Shown: positions 21,983 to 32,867 of the stretch, in pieces | Numbering within the stretch: position 1 is the stretch's first letter | How the letters are laid out: each line of letters starts with the position of its first letter | Assembly: GCA_020726505.1 (NCBI GenBank) | Contig: JAHLEZ010000018.1 | Location: forward strand, 1-64,000 | Length of the DNA stretch: 64,000 nt | From: Leptodontidium sp. MPI-SDFR-AT-0119 | Lineage: Eukaryota > Ascomycota > Leotiomycetes > Helotiales > Leptodontidiaceae | Direction of reading: 5' to 3' | The notes under the pieces: generated by a model | What the model was told of the DNA's origin: nothing | What the model saw: the letters and a program-made list of their open reading frames with translations, nothing else | Databases searched by the model: none | Made by a program: the position numbers and the translations under genes

Positions 21983-23788
21983 TGTTTTCGATATTTCGAA
22001 GGGCTGCGCGTTGCATTGGAGAAGATGTGGGAAACCACGAGGTGCGAAGAAGAAGTGTCCGACCCTTTGGCGCGACGCGCGACTTGCGACGTAGCGAGCT
22101 AGACGAACGTATTGACTCGAACATAGGTGAATCGGCCGCAAATGAAGTCGGCAGGGAATGCTGAAACCGGTGTGAGTCATAATGGGAGCAGAGAGACTCA
22201 AAGCATGCTAGCAGAAGTGACCATTTGTGTTCGAAATCAATTTTTCATGGCATAGCATCGACAATGTATTTTGACGGTGAAAGTGTGGTGTTTTGAGCAG
22301 GCATACACAAATTCACCCTCTCGCAAAGCATAGAGTTACAATCCTTTGCAACACTATTTTAAAGATCACTACGCTATCTCCAGCCAGAGCAAGCAAGTTG
22401 AGAGGTTACCAAGTGTTATGAAACAGTCAACACACACGAGCATAGCCATCGCAGGCTTGAATCAAGCACTCACAGATATTGTTTGAATTGACATGGCTAC
22501 CTTTATATGCCAGTGCAAGACGTTTCTCCAACTACGAGAAGAGTTCGAGGCATGAAAGCTTAAATGACATTTGAAAGACCCCAATGTCACAATTCAAGAA
22601 GAGAACATGCCATAAGGAACAGAAGCACGCCTAATAGCCGAGCCGTTTTCAGACGAGTCCTAGGGACTGGAACGTTTCCGTGGCTTTGTGGAATGAAGAA
22701 TATTGATGATCAAGAACACCAAGGGACGTTTTGTGAGTTTATGGCACTTGCCGTATCTCAAAATGTGGAGTATCCAGAAAGCAATTGAGATCAAGTTGGC
22801 AACAAATGATGAAGTACTTTTCGGATCTGCGACTAGGAGATAGAAACATATGTAAACTCTCAAGGAAGATATCGTTGAGAACATGAAGTACTGTACACAC
22901 CGTGAGAGCAGATGACCCGAGATAAGTATAGCTAATTATTGCCCAGTACTTACTCAATCCTAATTCTCTTTCCATCCATAAACGCCCGAGCTAATACAGC
23001 CATCACAGGAGTGGATTTCGCGGTCATGGCGACGCTAGCACCGAATAGGCTTGCCGTGACAAGACGCGATTGGCTTAGCTTTGGCTTGAATTGAGTGAGT
23101 GGGAAGATAGGAAGGCAAGTATTTCGTCTTTGTAATTATGTGGTTGAAGACGTTAGTGTTGTGTATATCAACAAAGAGGCAAAGAAGAACGACTCCACGT
23201 TGGATGTGACTCGAGCGCCCGACAACGTGCTGAACACGATGTAACTACTTCGAGCTTAGCTGGATCTTAGCATCAAGTAAGCTTGCAACTGTCTTCACAA
23301 CTTGGTTAGGTATTCATTACGAATTGTTCAGCATGTATCAAAGAATGAATAACAAGGTACTTCAAGAATGACATTTTGATTATGCATGTTCGAACAATAC
23401 TGTTTTTGTCTTCCCTCCTCTGCTTTTTACTAGCCATTTCATCGAGATGATGCCATATTGAATACGTTACTCATAAGTCGATTATACTTCTATATGCCCT
23501 GGATTAGAGATCCAAACCCCCCTGAAATTATGCCTGGCTGATAGTCTTCAGTTTCCAGAACCTACGACGGATTGGAGGGGCGGACGGCGGTTGAGAATAT
23601 ATTTGAGATGGTGGGAGGCGATCGTGATGAGCAGGAGGGGTAGACATTTATGGAGGATAGGTTTGGCGTGATACGAGGAGATGAGCCAGGCAGTATCCAC
23701 ACGTCTTGCTTCTTCTTGTAGACCGCTGCTCTGTAGCTAAACAATGCTCATCCAGTCGAGGGTAGGAACAGAAACCTGCCGCCCTGAG
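21983..23788. other. Gene-poor stretch
   Basis: Short frames only; the longest (22739-22975 minus, 78 codons) has no ATG-supported exon structure or domain. I see no element ends or repeats here. Confidence 0.3.
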
Positions 23789-24250
23789 TTAGTTGTCCTC
23801 TGATACAGGCAGTATGAAGCCTAACTTGATTCGCATAAGCAGCTCTGCAACGAATGTTGTCGCCGAGAGCAAGAGAGAAGGCACCGAGTCGGTCAAAGCA
23901 TCGATTGGAAACTGCCAATCTCGGCCAGGCCCAAACACGATCGCCCTCCAGAAAGGCCTCAAGTCAATCTGCCGATCTGCCATTACATTCTTAGTATCTT
24001 CCTCAACTTCCCTTCACGGTCAATAGTCAGCTAGGGTCCTCCCTCCGAACAAATGAATCCTCACCATGATATTGCCAGGTCTGTAGCCCACCCAACGAAA
24101 CACACGCTTCGCTCTTATCACTAACCAAGTCTACAACGAGCAGGTGGGAGACATGGTGCCGAAGGCAAGCAGCGTAGGACGAGGTCGGGGGAGGACACGT
24201 TGAACCAGCCGTGGACCGTGGTGGTGATATGCAGGATGAAGCCCTAGATA
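23789..24250 (-). pseudogene. Exons of an unrecognised fungal protein
   Basis: Two minus-strand pieces read like protein and join across a plausible intron: an upstream piece with HGWFNVSSPDLVLRC and, in a shifted frame, LRHHVSHL...ACVSLGGLQTWQYH, and a downstream piece RQIDLRPFWRAIVFGPGRDW ending SEDN-stop at 23789. The junction has GTGAGG and a GGCAG acceptor. The frame shift between the two upstream parts suggests decay. I do not recognise the family and cannot place a start. Confidence 0.35.
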
Positions 24251-24664
24251 CACAGGAGAGGAAACAAAAGAAGGGAGAAGGTCAGGGATTGAAAGGGATG
24301 CGCTTGATGTGGGACGTGATTCACTTGGTCTTTGCGATCAGGGTGGAGGCATGGTCTCTTTAAAAGATGTAACAGAGGATCATGAGGATGCACAACCAGA
24401 TCCTCGTGTACTTTCCGCTACTTGAGAGATCTTACCAGCTCGAAGGGCTTTCTTCTGGTGCGATTTTTGGGCGCTGGTCGTTCCGAAGTCGTTGCAGATG
24501 GTTGTCCAGTTATTTGTGGCGGTTGTACTAAGGCAAGAATCAGGCTTGTTCCCACACTGTCGTTCTTTCGTCTACCGCCCATATCAACACACATCAGTTT
24601 GCTTGCAACGTCCGAACCATACGCCTACAGATCAGAATACCTCATCTGCAATCTACCCCTATCT

Positions 24665-25407
24665 ACTGCAATTCAAACGGCACCTCGACACCTCCCTACC
24701 GTCGAGATCCGAACTATGGTGGCTCGGTATCTTGATACCACAGACCTCGCCTCTTGGTGTAAAGCCGTCGATTTAACTCTAGCGTCTGCACACAAGTCCA
24801 TCTACAACCACCTTTGATATTTCCGACTGCTTACTTCTCGACTAGAGGACTTGCTTGCTGCTCTTCGGGAGACAAATACCGTACTTTCTGGATCTAGAGC
24901 TGCTGGTTTCTTCTATCCTGGAGCTTGCCTCCCAACATCAGACTGGGACTTCTACTGCCCCGACGATGATGTTACTGTTGCCAGATTCACGTTGAGTCTC
25001 CGAAAGCTTAGTACAGAATGGGATCAGGTTGATTTGGAAGAAGAAGTGGGCCAAATTTGCGATACCAATTTCTACGTTCTCCGGGGTATAATGTCTCGCC
25101 AGCAACTTCAAGTGATCTAGCACAATATCTTGGAGTTCCATTCAAGCTATAATGATCACTAGCACGCTAAGGTGAGTAGGACACGATAGAATAGCCGGAG
25201 AGTAACTAGAGGCTCGCTGGTGATACTGAATTGGTACAGAAGCTAATTGCTAAGGAGGGAAGACTACTTCTTCCCCTGACTGACTCCATATGGCCAGCTG
25301 ATTACGGAAGCAACGCTAGAAGCACAGACTATTACACAAGCATCGTCCAGTGCTACATATCTGGTTATGCTGCGGTTTCCCTGTACACGGAGGCTCCTCG
25401 TGGCTGA
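24665..25407 (+). pseudogene. F-box / nucleotidyltransferase-like gene with stops
   Basis: One plus-strand frame runs from an F-box-like start (LPTVEIRTMVARYLDTTDLA) through LSGSRAAGFFYPGACLPTSD-WDFYCP, a clear G-S...D-x-D nucleotidyltransferase-fold signature found in many uncharacterised fungal proteins. A TGA at 24815-24817 interrupts it in frame (CGA to TGA would explain it) and a TAG follows LQVI (Trp expected). A probable intron (GTGAGT...TGGTACAG, about 25171-25240) leads to SIVQCYISGYAAVSLYTEAP, ending at a TGA at 25405-25407. No frameshift is needed before the intron. Every stop is one C:G to T:A transition from a sense codon. Function unknown. The next fragment starts directly at its end on the other strand. 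Confidence 0.5.
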
Positions 25408-25835
25408 GTATTCCTAAAAACATCGAAGCAACGCACAATTATCGACTTACAGCGAACTAAATGTGCGATCTCCACGTTAAGATGCTAGTGCGACGAGGTC
25501 CAAAATTTATTTCCATGTCGAATTGGTACTTCCGGAAACTTACGAATACAATACAGCCACGTATCGCCATCATCGAGGGATATTTCTACTCTCTGAACTT
25601 CGTGGCCGCCTCCATCATAGGCATAACTTTCGATTCGATAGGTCTTTCCCCCTTTTGCCTGATCCAGAGAGATTGTCTCACCTTGAGCTGGCTTGACAAT
25701 TACGCTTTGCAGATTTTGCTCATTGCATGACGTGCTCGGATGCATGAAACCAACGTCTGCAAACTCACCATCGTTCTCGGTGATGAATGCAGGGAGGGCA
25801 CGGTTGTCCCAGATGTGGTAGTGAGAGTCGTTTTC
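25401..25835 (-). pseudogene. Nitrate reductase fragment (Mo-cofactor dimerisation domain)
   Basis: The minus-strand frame contains ENDSHYHIWDNRALPAF, DGEFADVGFMHPSTSCNEQ, SVIVKPAQGE, YAYDGGGHEVQRVEISLDDG and TWLYCIRKFPEVPIRHGNKF, all characteristic of the Mo-cofactor oxidoreductase dimerisation domain of eukaryotic nitrate reductase, which reduces nitrate to nitrite. It continues past a TAG at 25485-25487 (Trp expected: W-H-L) to VEIAHLVRCKSIIVRCFDVF and NTQP, where homology stops. Only about 145 of some 900 residues are present: no Mo-binding core, haem or FAD parts. A transposed or left-over gene scrap, not an enzyme. The evidence for identity is strong; the route by which it arrived is unknown. 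Confidence 0.75.
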
Positions 25836-25895
25836 TTTTCGCTCACCCAAATTTTGTGCAGCCATTTGACGCACCGTCCCCCAACGTCACCAGGA

Positions 25896-26150
25896 ATGAT
25901 GACGCGAAAAGTGGATGGCTTCAGATGGTTGAGTTACAATATCAGTTCCAATCGTCGAACAGAAGGTTGGAGGATGGCAAGCCGTTGAGGAAGTGGAGTG
26001 GATTCTATTTGGAGGGTCCAAGACGGCTTGGTAAAGACCCTGGCCAAAAATCCAACCTGCCGAGTCTTATGAAGGAAGCTGGGTTCGAGGATGTCGAGCA
26101 TCTAATAGTAGAACTTCCCACGTGTAGATAGTCGGATGATACAAGACTTT
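25896..26150 (+). pseudogene. SAM methyltransferase C-terminal fragment
   Basis: The plus-strand frame reads SGWLQMVELQYQFQSSNRRL, then LRKWSGFYLEG, LMKEAGFEDVEHLIVELPTC and, after a TAG at 26129-26131, SDD. This is the C-terminal half of a fungal class I methyltransferase of the kind related to LaeA and UMTA (final beta strands after the SAM site). In those proteins a Trp follows the Cys, so the TAG again fits a TGG change. The SAM-binding N-terminal half is missing. It abuts the nitrate reductase scrap on the opposite strand. Confidence 0.55.
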
Positions 26151-26566
26151 TTGAAATTAGTTAGTTGAACGAGGACAATAACCAAAAAGTAATCTCCCAA
26201 TAAATTGTTGCTGGTTGCTGGTTGCTGATTGCTGCTGTTGGTTATACAAGAAATTTGTGCTGCCATGCTCTACTTATAACACAATGCAACACATCACTAA
26301 CGCTTGATTAGTAATGGTAGCTGCTAGTGAGAGTTGTAAATCCATTGCCTGTCGATGATATTAACTCAGCTCTTCTCATTCGACACGGGCAGGAGGGCTT
26401 TTCTTGCACGTGACATGCTCTCACAAAAGCGGTTGTTGGGTGTTTAGAAATACACTTTAAGACAGGAACCGAGAGGGTGTATATCTGAAACACACCTCAT
26501 ATCCTTCTAATGCGCTAACACTCCCCTAATGACCAAACTAGCAACGAGTTCGGGTCGCTCCTTGTA
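26151..26566. other. Short intergenic region with GCTGGTT repeats
   Basis: A GTTGCTG/GATTGCTG run near 26207-26240 is the only structure seen. No gene. Confidence 0.3.
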
Positions 26567-28319
26567 CTATCTGTGGCTACTCCGGAGTACGCGAGACGAT
26601 GGGATTGGCTTTGGAAGCTTTGACTTTGTGCCTGAAGTCGGCAGCTTGGATGTAGAAGTTGATTTGGAGATTCGTGGTGTTGAGGTCGTAGACTGCTGGA
26701 TGGCGCCTGATTCTGGACGTTCAACTTCGGCGTATGCCTGGTGGATGGAGTAAGTATAAATTCTCGCGAGGATGAACATAAAACAAACCTTTCCTGCATC
26801 CATTATTGGAGATGGGGTAGATGAATGGATAGTGTTCAGACTTCTTTCTGCCAATATCTGCCTAGGTAAGGCAGATCCACGAGTACGCTTGGCTGCACTT
26901 TTGGGCTTCTCTCTAGATTTGGAGATCGCTTCTGGCTGTGAGGTACTGGTATACTTGGTACTAGGCGGAAGTGAATTGTTCGGAAGAAGCGTCGATTGTG
27001 TAGGATTGACTTGGGTCCTAGTTGGTTTGGTGACCCGCTGCGAAACCTTTGTGCAAGAGGATGTGCTGGGAATTGTGTTGGGAAACGATGTGGATACATG
27101 GGCACTGCCCTTCCCCTTTCGCTTTCACATATATTAGTAAACTAAGGCCATCGAAAGTAGTAACCTCAACTTACAGTTGAACGCGCGTCGAAATACAAAG
27201 GATCAAACCCGTCCTCTAGAAAGCGAAACTTTAGGGTGTTTGCCTTATCTGTTTCCTCATCATGGTAGAAAGCTGTCCTTAGAAGCTTTCCTTCCCACGA
27301 TTCACTTGTGTTAGGTTGAGTAGTAAGGATCTCTTGCGCCTTTGCCTTCATTATCGGCATATGAACCGTCAATCCCCAATGATGGATGTAATTCATCCAG
27401 TCTTTCAATGCCTCGCAATCGTCTTTGCAGGTGAGGTCCAAGTCAGCAATCTCAACGAGATCATAACGGATATAGCGATGTCCATCATCAAGAGATTGAC
27501 TTCTCTCAGCAGTGCGTATTCCCATCTGGAAGAACTTCACTTGCTGGCCACAGTTCGTCATTCCGAAGATTTTGAAATCAGCGAAGGGAATCGTAGAGGT
27601 CTCCTGAGCCGACTTTGTTAAGGTGTAGAGGAGAAGCTGTTCATGCAGATGAGCGCTAAGAACGAAGCTGAGATATTGCATCGCTTCATGTTCGAAATCG
27701 GGCTAGACTTCTCTTCGGTGACAAGGTATGGCGGGCCAGACACAAGTCTGCCAGTCTTGCCATTCAATCGCATCCCACCACGAAATGCTGGCAGCACCTT
27801 ATGAGCAGCAGTGACTCTTTCGCCTATACAATACACATGGTCAGGTACACAACATATTTGCCTTCCTGGGACCCATATGATATCGCAAAGCTCCATGAGA
27901 GAATCGCGACAGTCGAAAGTAACAGGAGGAGGTAGACAGACATCATTCGAGGTTATGGTGGGTGCCCCAAAGGTGTACGTGACTTGCACGTCCCGCAAGA
28001 CGCCTTCAGGATTAACAGCCGGGTTATTCGTCTTGAGAAAGTATGGATGGTAACAGGCTGCTGTCCATGCTGCTTCGTGGTACTTGGCTTGGATGGCGTA
28101 GTGGCAGGATTTCACGAGCATATCGACATCGAAATCCACGAAGGCATCGCCGAGTTGACTTTTAAGCTGTAAGACAGGGGGGAGTGCGATTTTTCCAAAG
28201 ACAGTTTGATGGTCTGGGCGGGTATTGACTTTGATTGCTCGTGGTTGTAAAACCTGGAGTAAATATGCAACAGAGCCTTTTGCCGGCTTAGTATCAGAGA
28301 CCGTTGTCGTAGAGCTCAT
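26567..28319 (-). CDS. Four-exon gene of unknown family
   Basis: Proposed exons: 28319-27744, 27702-27175, 27121-26789 and 26737-26567 (1,608 nt, 535 residues). All introns fall between codons and have GT-AG ends (GTGTCT...TCTAG, GTAAGT...GTGAAAG with a CTAAT branch, GTTTGT...CCACCAG). The ATG at 28319 begins MSSTTTVSDTKPAKG. The first two-thirds look globular, with HYAIQAKYHEAAWTAACYHP, PPPVTFDCRDSLMELCDI and HRYIRYDLVEIADLDLTCKD; the last 170 residues are Ser/Thr/Pro/Lys-rich and probably disordered. I recognise no family or catalytic motif. The 41-bp first intron is short and uncertain. Consistent frame across all four exons argues that it is a real, unbroken gene. Confidence 0.55.
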
Positions 28320-29623
28320 GTTGCATGGTATTCCGTCGTCGCTCTGCGAGAAGTTATCGCCATTGTCGAAACGTCTGCGAGAGTTGAGTTGGCCAAGGCG
28401 GTGGTGATTGGAGTAGTGGTCATCTTGATTGACTAATGCCGAGGAGCGCAAATCACCTCCGAGTCTCAGTGAACGGTAAACAGTGTCATTTGCTAGAAAC
28501 AACAATCAGTCTTGAGTCCAAATCTTCTTTTGTGTCGGGGTTCGATCTCTATTGTGCCGCCTCTCTTGGGCAAACACATCACGTGCGTCATCTCTTGAAC
28601 TTTGACTCACCTGCTGCAATCGCGTCGAACTGCGCATGGCACGCATGGCACGCATAGCAAGGCATCTGGTTGACACAACCTCCATCGCTGCACAATGCTT
28701 CCCTTGTACTGCAGTTGCTGTGGTCGTGGTCGTGGCGTGAAAGCAACATCGTAAGTGTGTTGAGGGCAAACGTGGAAAAAGCGCGGTCGGCCCTCTTTGA
28801 GAGTCGTCCCTCGACTTATCTCGAAATACCGCTAGCTCGAATAAGGAAAGGTAACACCGCTGTTCTAACAAGGACTGCTTAATACTAGTATCAAATTTAT
28901 TCTTGACGCAATTTCTTATGAAAATTACATTTATTAATCAAATACATAGAGGTAGAGGACCCATGTGTCCAATGCTGCTTGAACTTAGGTATGCATACGA
29001 ATCGTGCCGACTTATTCAATATCAAGATCCATGACAGAATCCAAATCTAGGGCGATACCTCTGTTGAGGAGAGGTTTCAATTACAGAAAGTCATGTTTTT
29101 GATCTCCTTCAATTACTTATACGCAATGCAGAAGGGCGCTCGACACAAAAACCAGTCGGTGAAATCAGCTCAGTAGGATTAAAGAAGAGACGATAATGGG
29201 CGAGCGATTACGAACCCCCTTAGCATGTGAAGCCCTTCTGATATACCCTAGGGACGTAGGAATCTTGATTCAGTACTCAGTCTCTGTCTTAGAAACTGTA
29301 AAAGAGTATCTAAACGTCGAGTCTGGAGCCGCCCTTTCATAATGTCAAGTTGAACAACATGCTGCCAAGTCGAGTAAAGAATATCCGAGCTAGCAAAACA
29401 CACAGGAAACGGGCCAGTCGGCGCAAACAAAGCTTCAGTGGATAGCATCGGGCACCTGGGAGGAACCTCTGCTAAGTACAAGTTCTCGCAATGTAACCCA
29501 GGGTGATTGTTTGACATAGCAGTCGAAGTTCGAGTAAATGAGATGAAGAGTTCACCTCCATCGACTTCCAAAACTTCATGTTTCAATATCAAAAGTAACT
29601 AGCAGGACTAGTCACAAATCACC
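28320..29623. other. Mostly gene-free; small frame at 29248-29592 (-)
   Basis: A 114-codon minus-strand frame (29248-29592) reads protein-like but opens without an ATG and has no domain I know. A Met/Ala/Arg repeat near 28630 comes from a GCACGCATG duplication. Nothing else is supported. Confidence 0.25.
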
Positions 29624-30506
29624 ATGCCCATTGAGACTTCTGATCTCACTGCCAGCGCTTCTTCCCAAATCATTTGTATTTTGTCCTCAACTCCTACTGA
29701 CGCATTTTCTTCATCTGTCACCACCGCCAACACTTCTTCAGCAAGGGCCGCCGTCACGCCATCAGCGCGTCCTACCCAAAAGCTCCACCGAAGTATCCAC
29801 GGCCTATTCTCAGCATCGAAGTACAGTACTCTGAAATATCTCTTTGAAAATGCTAGCTGTCTAACGAGCGGCGATTTCAAGTCGCTCAAAGCGAACCCGT
29901 CAACGATCTCGAGAGTACTGGCTTGGAGAAGCACTCACCCTTGCGATTACACCAGGAGACACCATACGAGGAACTCAACTAGATTCAACAGTTCCACACC
30001 CGACCCAACTGGAACGTCTACAACGGGAAATCAACCTACGAAGCGGAACAGGTAGGCGGCTTCACATCCACCTTCACTTCATAACTGACTAGCATGTACA
30101 GACAGATAATCAAACCGCGCCACCTCCTACCTTCCATACGTACACATCTGCAACCGCTCTCCTCGCCCTCCTCGCACAATATCGAAGTACAATCGAAGAT
30201 CTGAAGATCTCATGGCGAAGAAGCGCGATGCGATGCTTACTCTCGACGCAACGAACACGTCCAATAATCGATATGCTCATTCGACACCCCGGGGGTGACA
30301 ATATAAGGAGTCAGAATCCTTCCAGAAAACAGTGGGATAGGTCAAAGATCTGGATTCCAGAGGACTTACATAAGATGTGTGACAAGCTGAAGACTTTGAT
30401 TGAGGTTGAGAAGCAAGTAATAAAAGATCCAGAGGTTTTCTTGGTACAGGAACAGTCTTTATGTGATATTTGGAATTGGGCGGACCAGACAAGGGTTGAG
30501 AGCTGA
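29624..30506 (+). pseudogene. Unrecognised three-exon gene with one stop
   Basis: An ATG in good context (CACCATGCC) at 29624 opens a Ser/Thr-rich frame. Probable introns at 29918-29958 (GTACTG...ACACCAG) and 30052-30101 (GTAGGC...CATGTACAG) join it to PNWNVYNGKSTYEAEQ and then to a third exon (30102-30506) with ALLALLAQYRSTIEDLKISW and KIWIPEDLHKMCDKLKTL. A TAG at 29980-29982, before IQQFHTRPNW, interrupts the middle exon; Gln or Trp would fit. The family is not recognised. The first exon is also open on the minus strand, so its assignment is uncertain. Confidence 0.4.
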
Positions 30507-31797
30507 GTTGAATGTATGAGATGACGTTAGAGATAGACACTGTGTTTGTTAAGGTAGGTGGGTCTGATCTTCCAAGAATCAATAGGCGGTAAGTGGATGG
30601 CGATATAAAATAAACGTGTGGTTTGTAATTCGTGAATTTCTGAGTAATTCATTTCCAGAGTGCCGTCTTGGAACTTCATATGTCAGCATCTCAGCCCGAC
30701 CTGTACTACCCTTCCTATTGAACCTTGGCTCACCACTGGCTCTTGGATCCCGAACCCTTCTAGTTTCATACGCTGCGAGCTCAGCGTATTCTAGGTAGTC
30801 AGCTGCAGGAGAATCCCAAGATACTCGTATCAGGTTTTATTTATTGATACACCGCCCCCGTATTGATGTAACATCTCCAACTGCTCTGCACCCACGCCAA
30901 TTAAACCACTAGGAACTGTGTTATCTGCACGCATTGCCAGCCAGCTAAGTATTACACGCCGAGACGCTGTAAGTGAAGAACAGAATGTTATTGATGTTCC
31001 CTGTCGTAGGTTATATTCCAGTCCAGTTAAATGATGTTATAGTTTGGGATTGAACAAAAGAAGTGTGGAGCTTGGGATTATTAACTTTTAGCTAGGAAAG
31101 GGAATAGGATGCTTGGGCGGGTACAAGCAGGATTTCGGAATCTGAGAGGGAATACTCTATAAGTTTGAGTTGATAATAATATCAACAGAGCTTTCGTTGC
31201 AAGTAGCTTTTGTAGTGAATTTATTTGGCATTATATGGGTGTCATGGAGCCTGCATTCTGGGATTTATTATCAATTGGCTGCGGATTATTGGGCTGGGAA
31301 GTGGAAGTGGAAGGGGAGGGGAGCGAATGGGCAGTTAACAACTTGTGAACGATACTACGCTGGACTCTCGCCTTCGCCTGCCGCCTCCTCCCCCACGTCC
31401 CTCTCCCCCTCCTCCTCAAAGATGAAAGCCACAGCGACAAAGACAAACCTGTCTCCACCCTCACCTTCCCGCGCTATCGCCCAAGTCACGACAGCGACAG
31501 CGACAACAATACTAAGACGAATGAGAGGCCTACCCTAGCGCGAGATTAAGCAGCAACCATATAAACAAATACACGGCTAAGGGCATAGACGGCAGGGTTA
31601 AGAACAAGAGCGTGGGCTTAAACAAAAACAAACACAACTCCGCACTTCAAATACTGTCCTTAGACCATCTGGCAAAATCAGAACCAGTCACGTGCAACAC
31701 TACCAGCTAAGTGGCCATTCGGGCGAACATGTTTACCATGGCCTTCACGGTGGACACCGCTTCAATTTATACTCAAACATCACAACCTCAACTTAAA
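30507..31797. other. Intergenic region upstream of transporter relic
   Basis: Short frames only. A pyrimidine-rich stretch near 31370-31430 is open on both strands but has no domain. Confidence 0.3.
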
Positions 31798-32475
31798 ATG
31801 CCCGGCTTGGACACACTAGCAAGTCCGACCAGTGTTCGCGATGAAGACCGCCAGGATGACGTGACCGACATGAAAGCATTCGAAGCCGGTATAAAGCCTT
31901 TGCCCGCCCACCTCTTTTATTTCATGGGCATTCATTTTTGCTTGGCCTTCTGCGAGATTGTTTTGGCTGTGCCGCTGATCAAGCTGTTCGAGCAATCGCT
32001 ATGCTTCTCGTATTATAGCGTCCATGACCCAAGCATAATTGAAAATGGGGGATCAATTCCCGAGGCTTTGTGTAAGGTCGTGGAGATCCAACAAGATCTG
32101 GCAACGATTAGAGGTTGGAAATCGTTACTTGATATTGTTCCAGGTATATTCAGAAATCCTCCCGACCATTCAAAAGCAAGCTTCTACGCCGCTGTAGCCA
32201 TACTCGAGAATATCGGCCATGCTCTCGGTGATCCGATGATGCAGCAGATCTTTGCTGCTGTTATGGGAGGACCTGTGTTTTGGCTTGCCACCCCATTTTT
32301 CTTTGCCGGTGTAAGTTATGCTGCTTGTTATTGACTGATTGCGCTAATGTAGTAGGGGCTTTATATGTTAGCAGGAATCTTTACACTGTTCTTCCGTGTT
32401 GACAATTTAGGTGCCAAAATAGATGAAGGCGACCTTGGAAGAGACAATGAACCTTTACTAGCAGAGTATGATTAG
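31798..32475 (+). CDS. MFS transporter, internally deleted
   Basis: Two exons (31798-32310, 32356-32475) give 210 residues; the donor is GTAAGT and the acceptor ATGTAGTAG. The N-terminal part has a membrane segment (CLAFCEIVLAVPLIKLFEQ) and CFSYYSVHDPSII, EALCKVVEIQQDLATIRGWK, typical of the first helix and first loop of a fungal major facilitator group. The C-terminal part (ASFYAAVAILENIGHALGDP, FWLATPFFFAG, LYMLAGIFTLFF, ending EPLLAEYD) is typical of helices 11-12. Some 300 residues carrying helices 2-10 are absent, yet the frame is kept and there is no stop. Start set at ATG 31798 (MPGLDTLAS); ATG 31729 is also in frame. Transport is very unlikely. It may be a pseudogene that still reads through. 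Confidence 0.65.
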
Positions 32476-32867
32476 ATCTAATCAAAATTACTCAACGATT
32501 AGATGGAGAATGGCTTTGAATTTCTAAAAGTAGATTAAAGTGACAAGTATCACTCCTTAGCAGGAGCAAATTTTCGGTGGCATGGCCGTCTTATAATAGG
32601 AAACAGATTGTACACTTGGCATAAGCTCCAAGACTCCAGACTTACTTGGTGCTTCAAATTTTGACCATGTCCCTTCTCTAATGTACTTGAGGCTGAGCGG
32701 TGCCCGTATAGAGAGCAGAGGGTGCGCGGTTAGCCGAGAATGGGTTAGCAGACCCCTAAAAACAGCGGCCAAACCAGCCGAAAACATAGAGAACCCAGAG
32801 GGGGAGGAAGCAATTTCGACCTGCTTTAAATCGATGAGATGGAAGAGTGCCACCGACTTGCTTGGCA
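32476..32867. other. Short intergenic region
   Basis: No gene seen between the transporter relic and repeat copy 2. Confidence 0.3.

Noticed and set aside
21983..22201. N-terminal extension of the 2OG-oxygenase-like protein as a mitochondrial signal
   Set aside because: It is Arg-rich, but also rich in His, Cys and Phe and lies upstream of a good ATG; more likely untranslated leader.
25461..25730. Plus-strand frame over the nitrate reductase scrap
   Set aside because: The minus strand matches a known protein family over the whole stretch, so the plus frame is a shadow.
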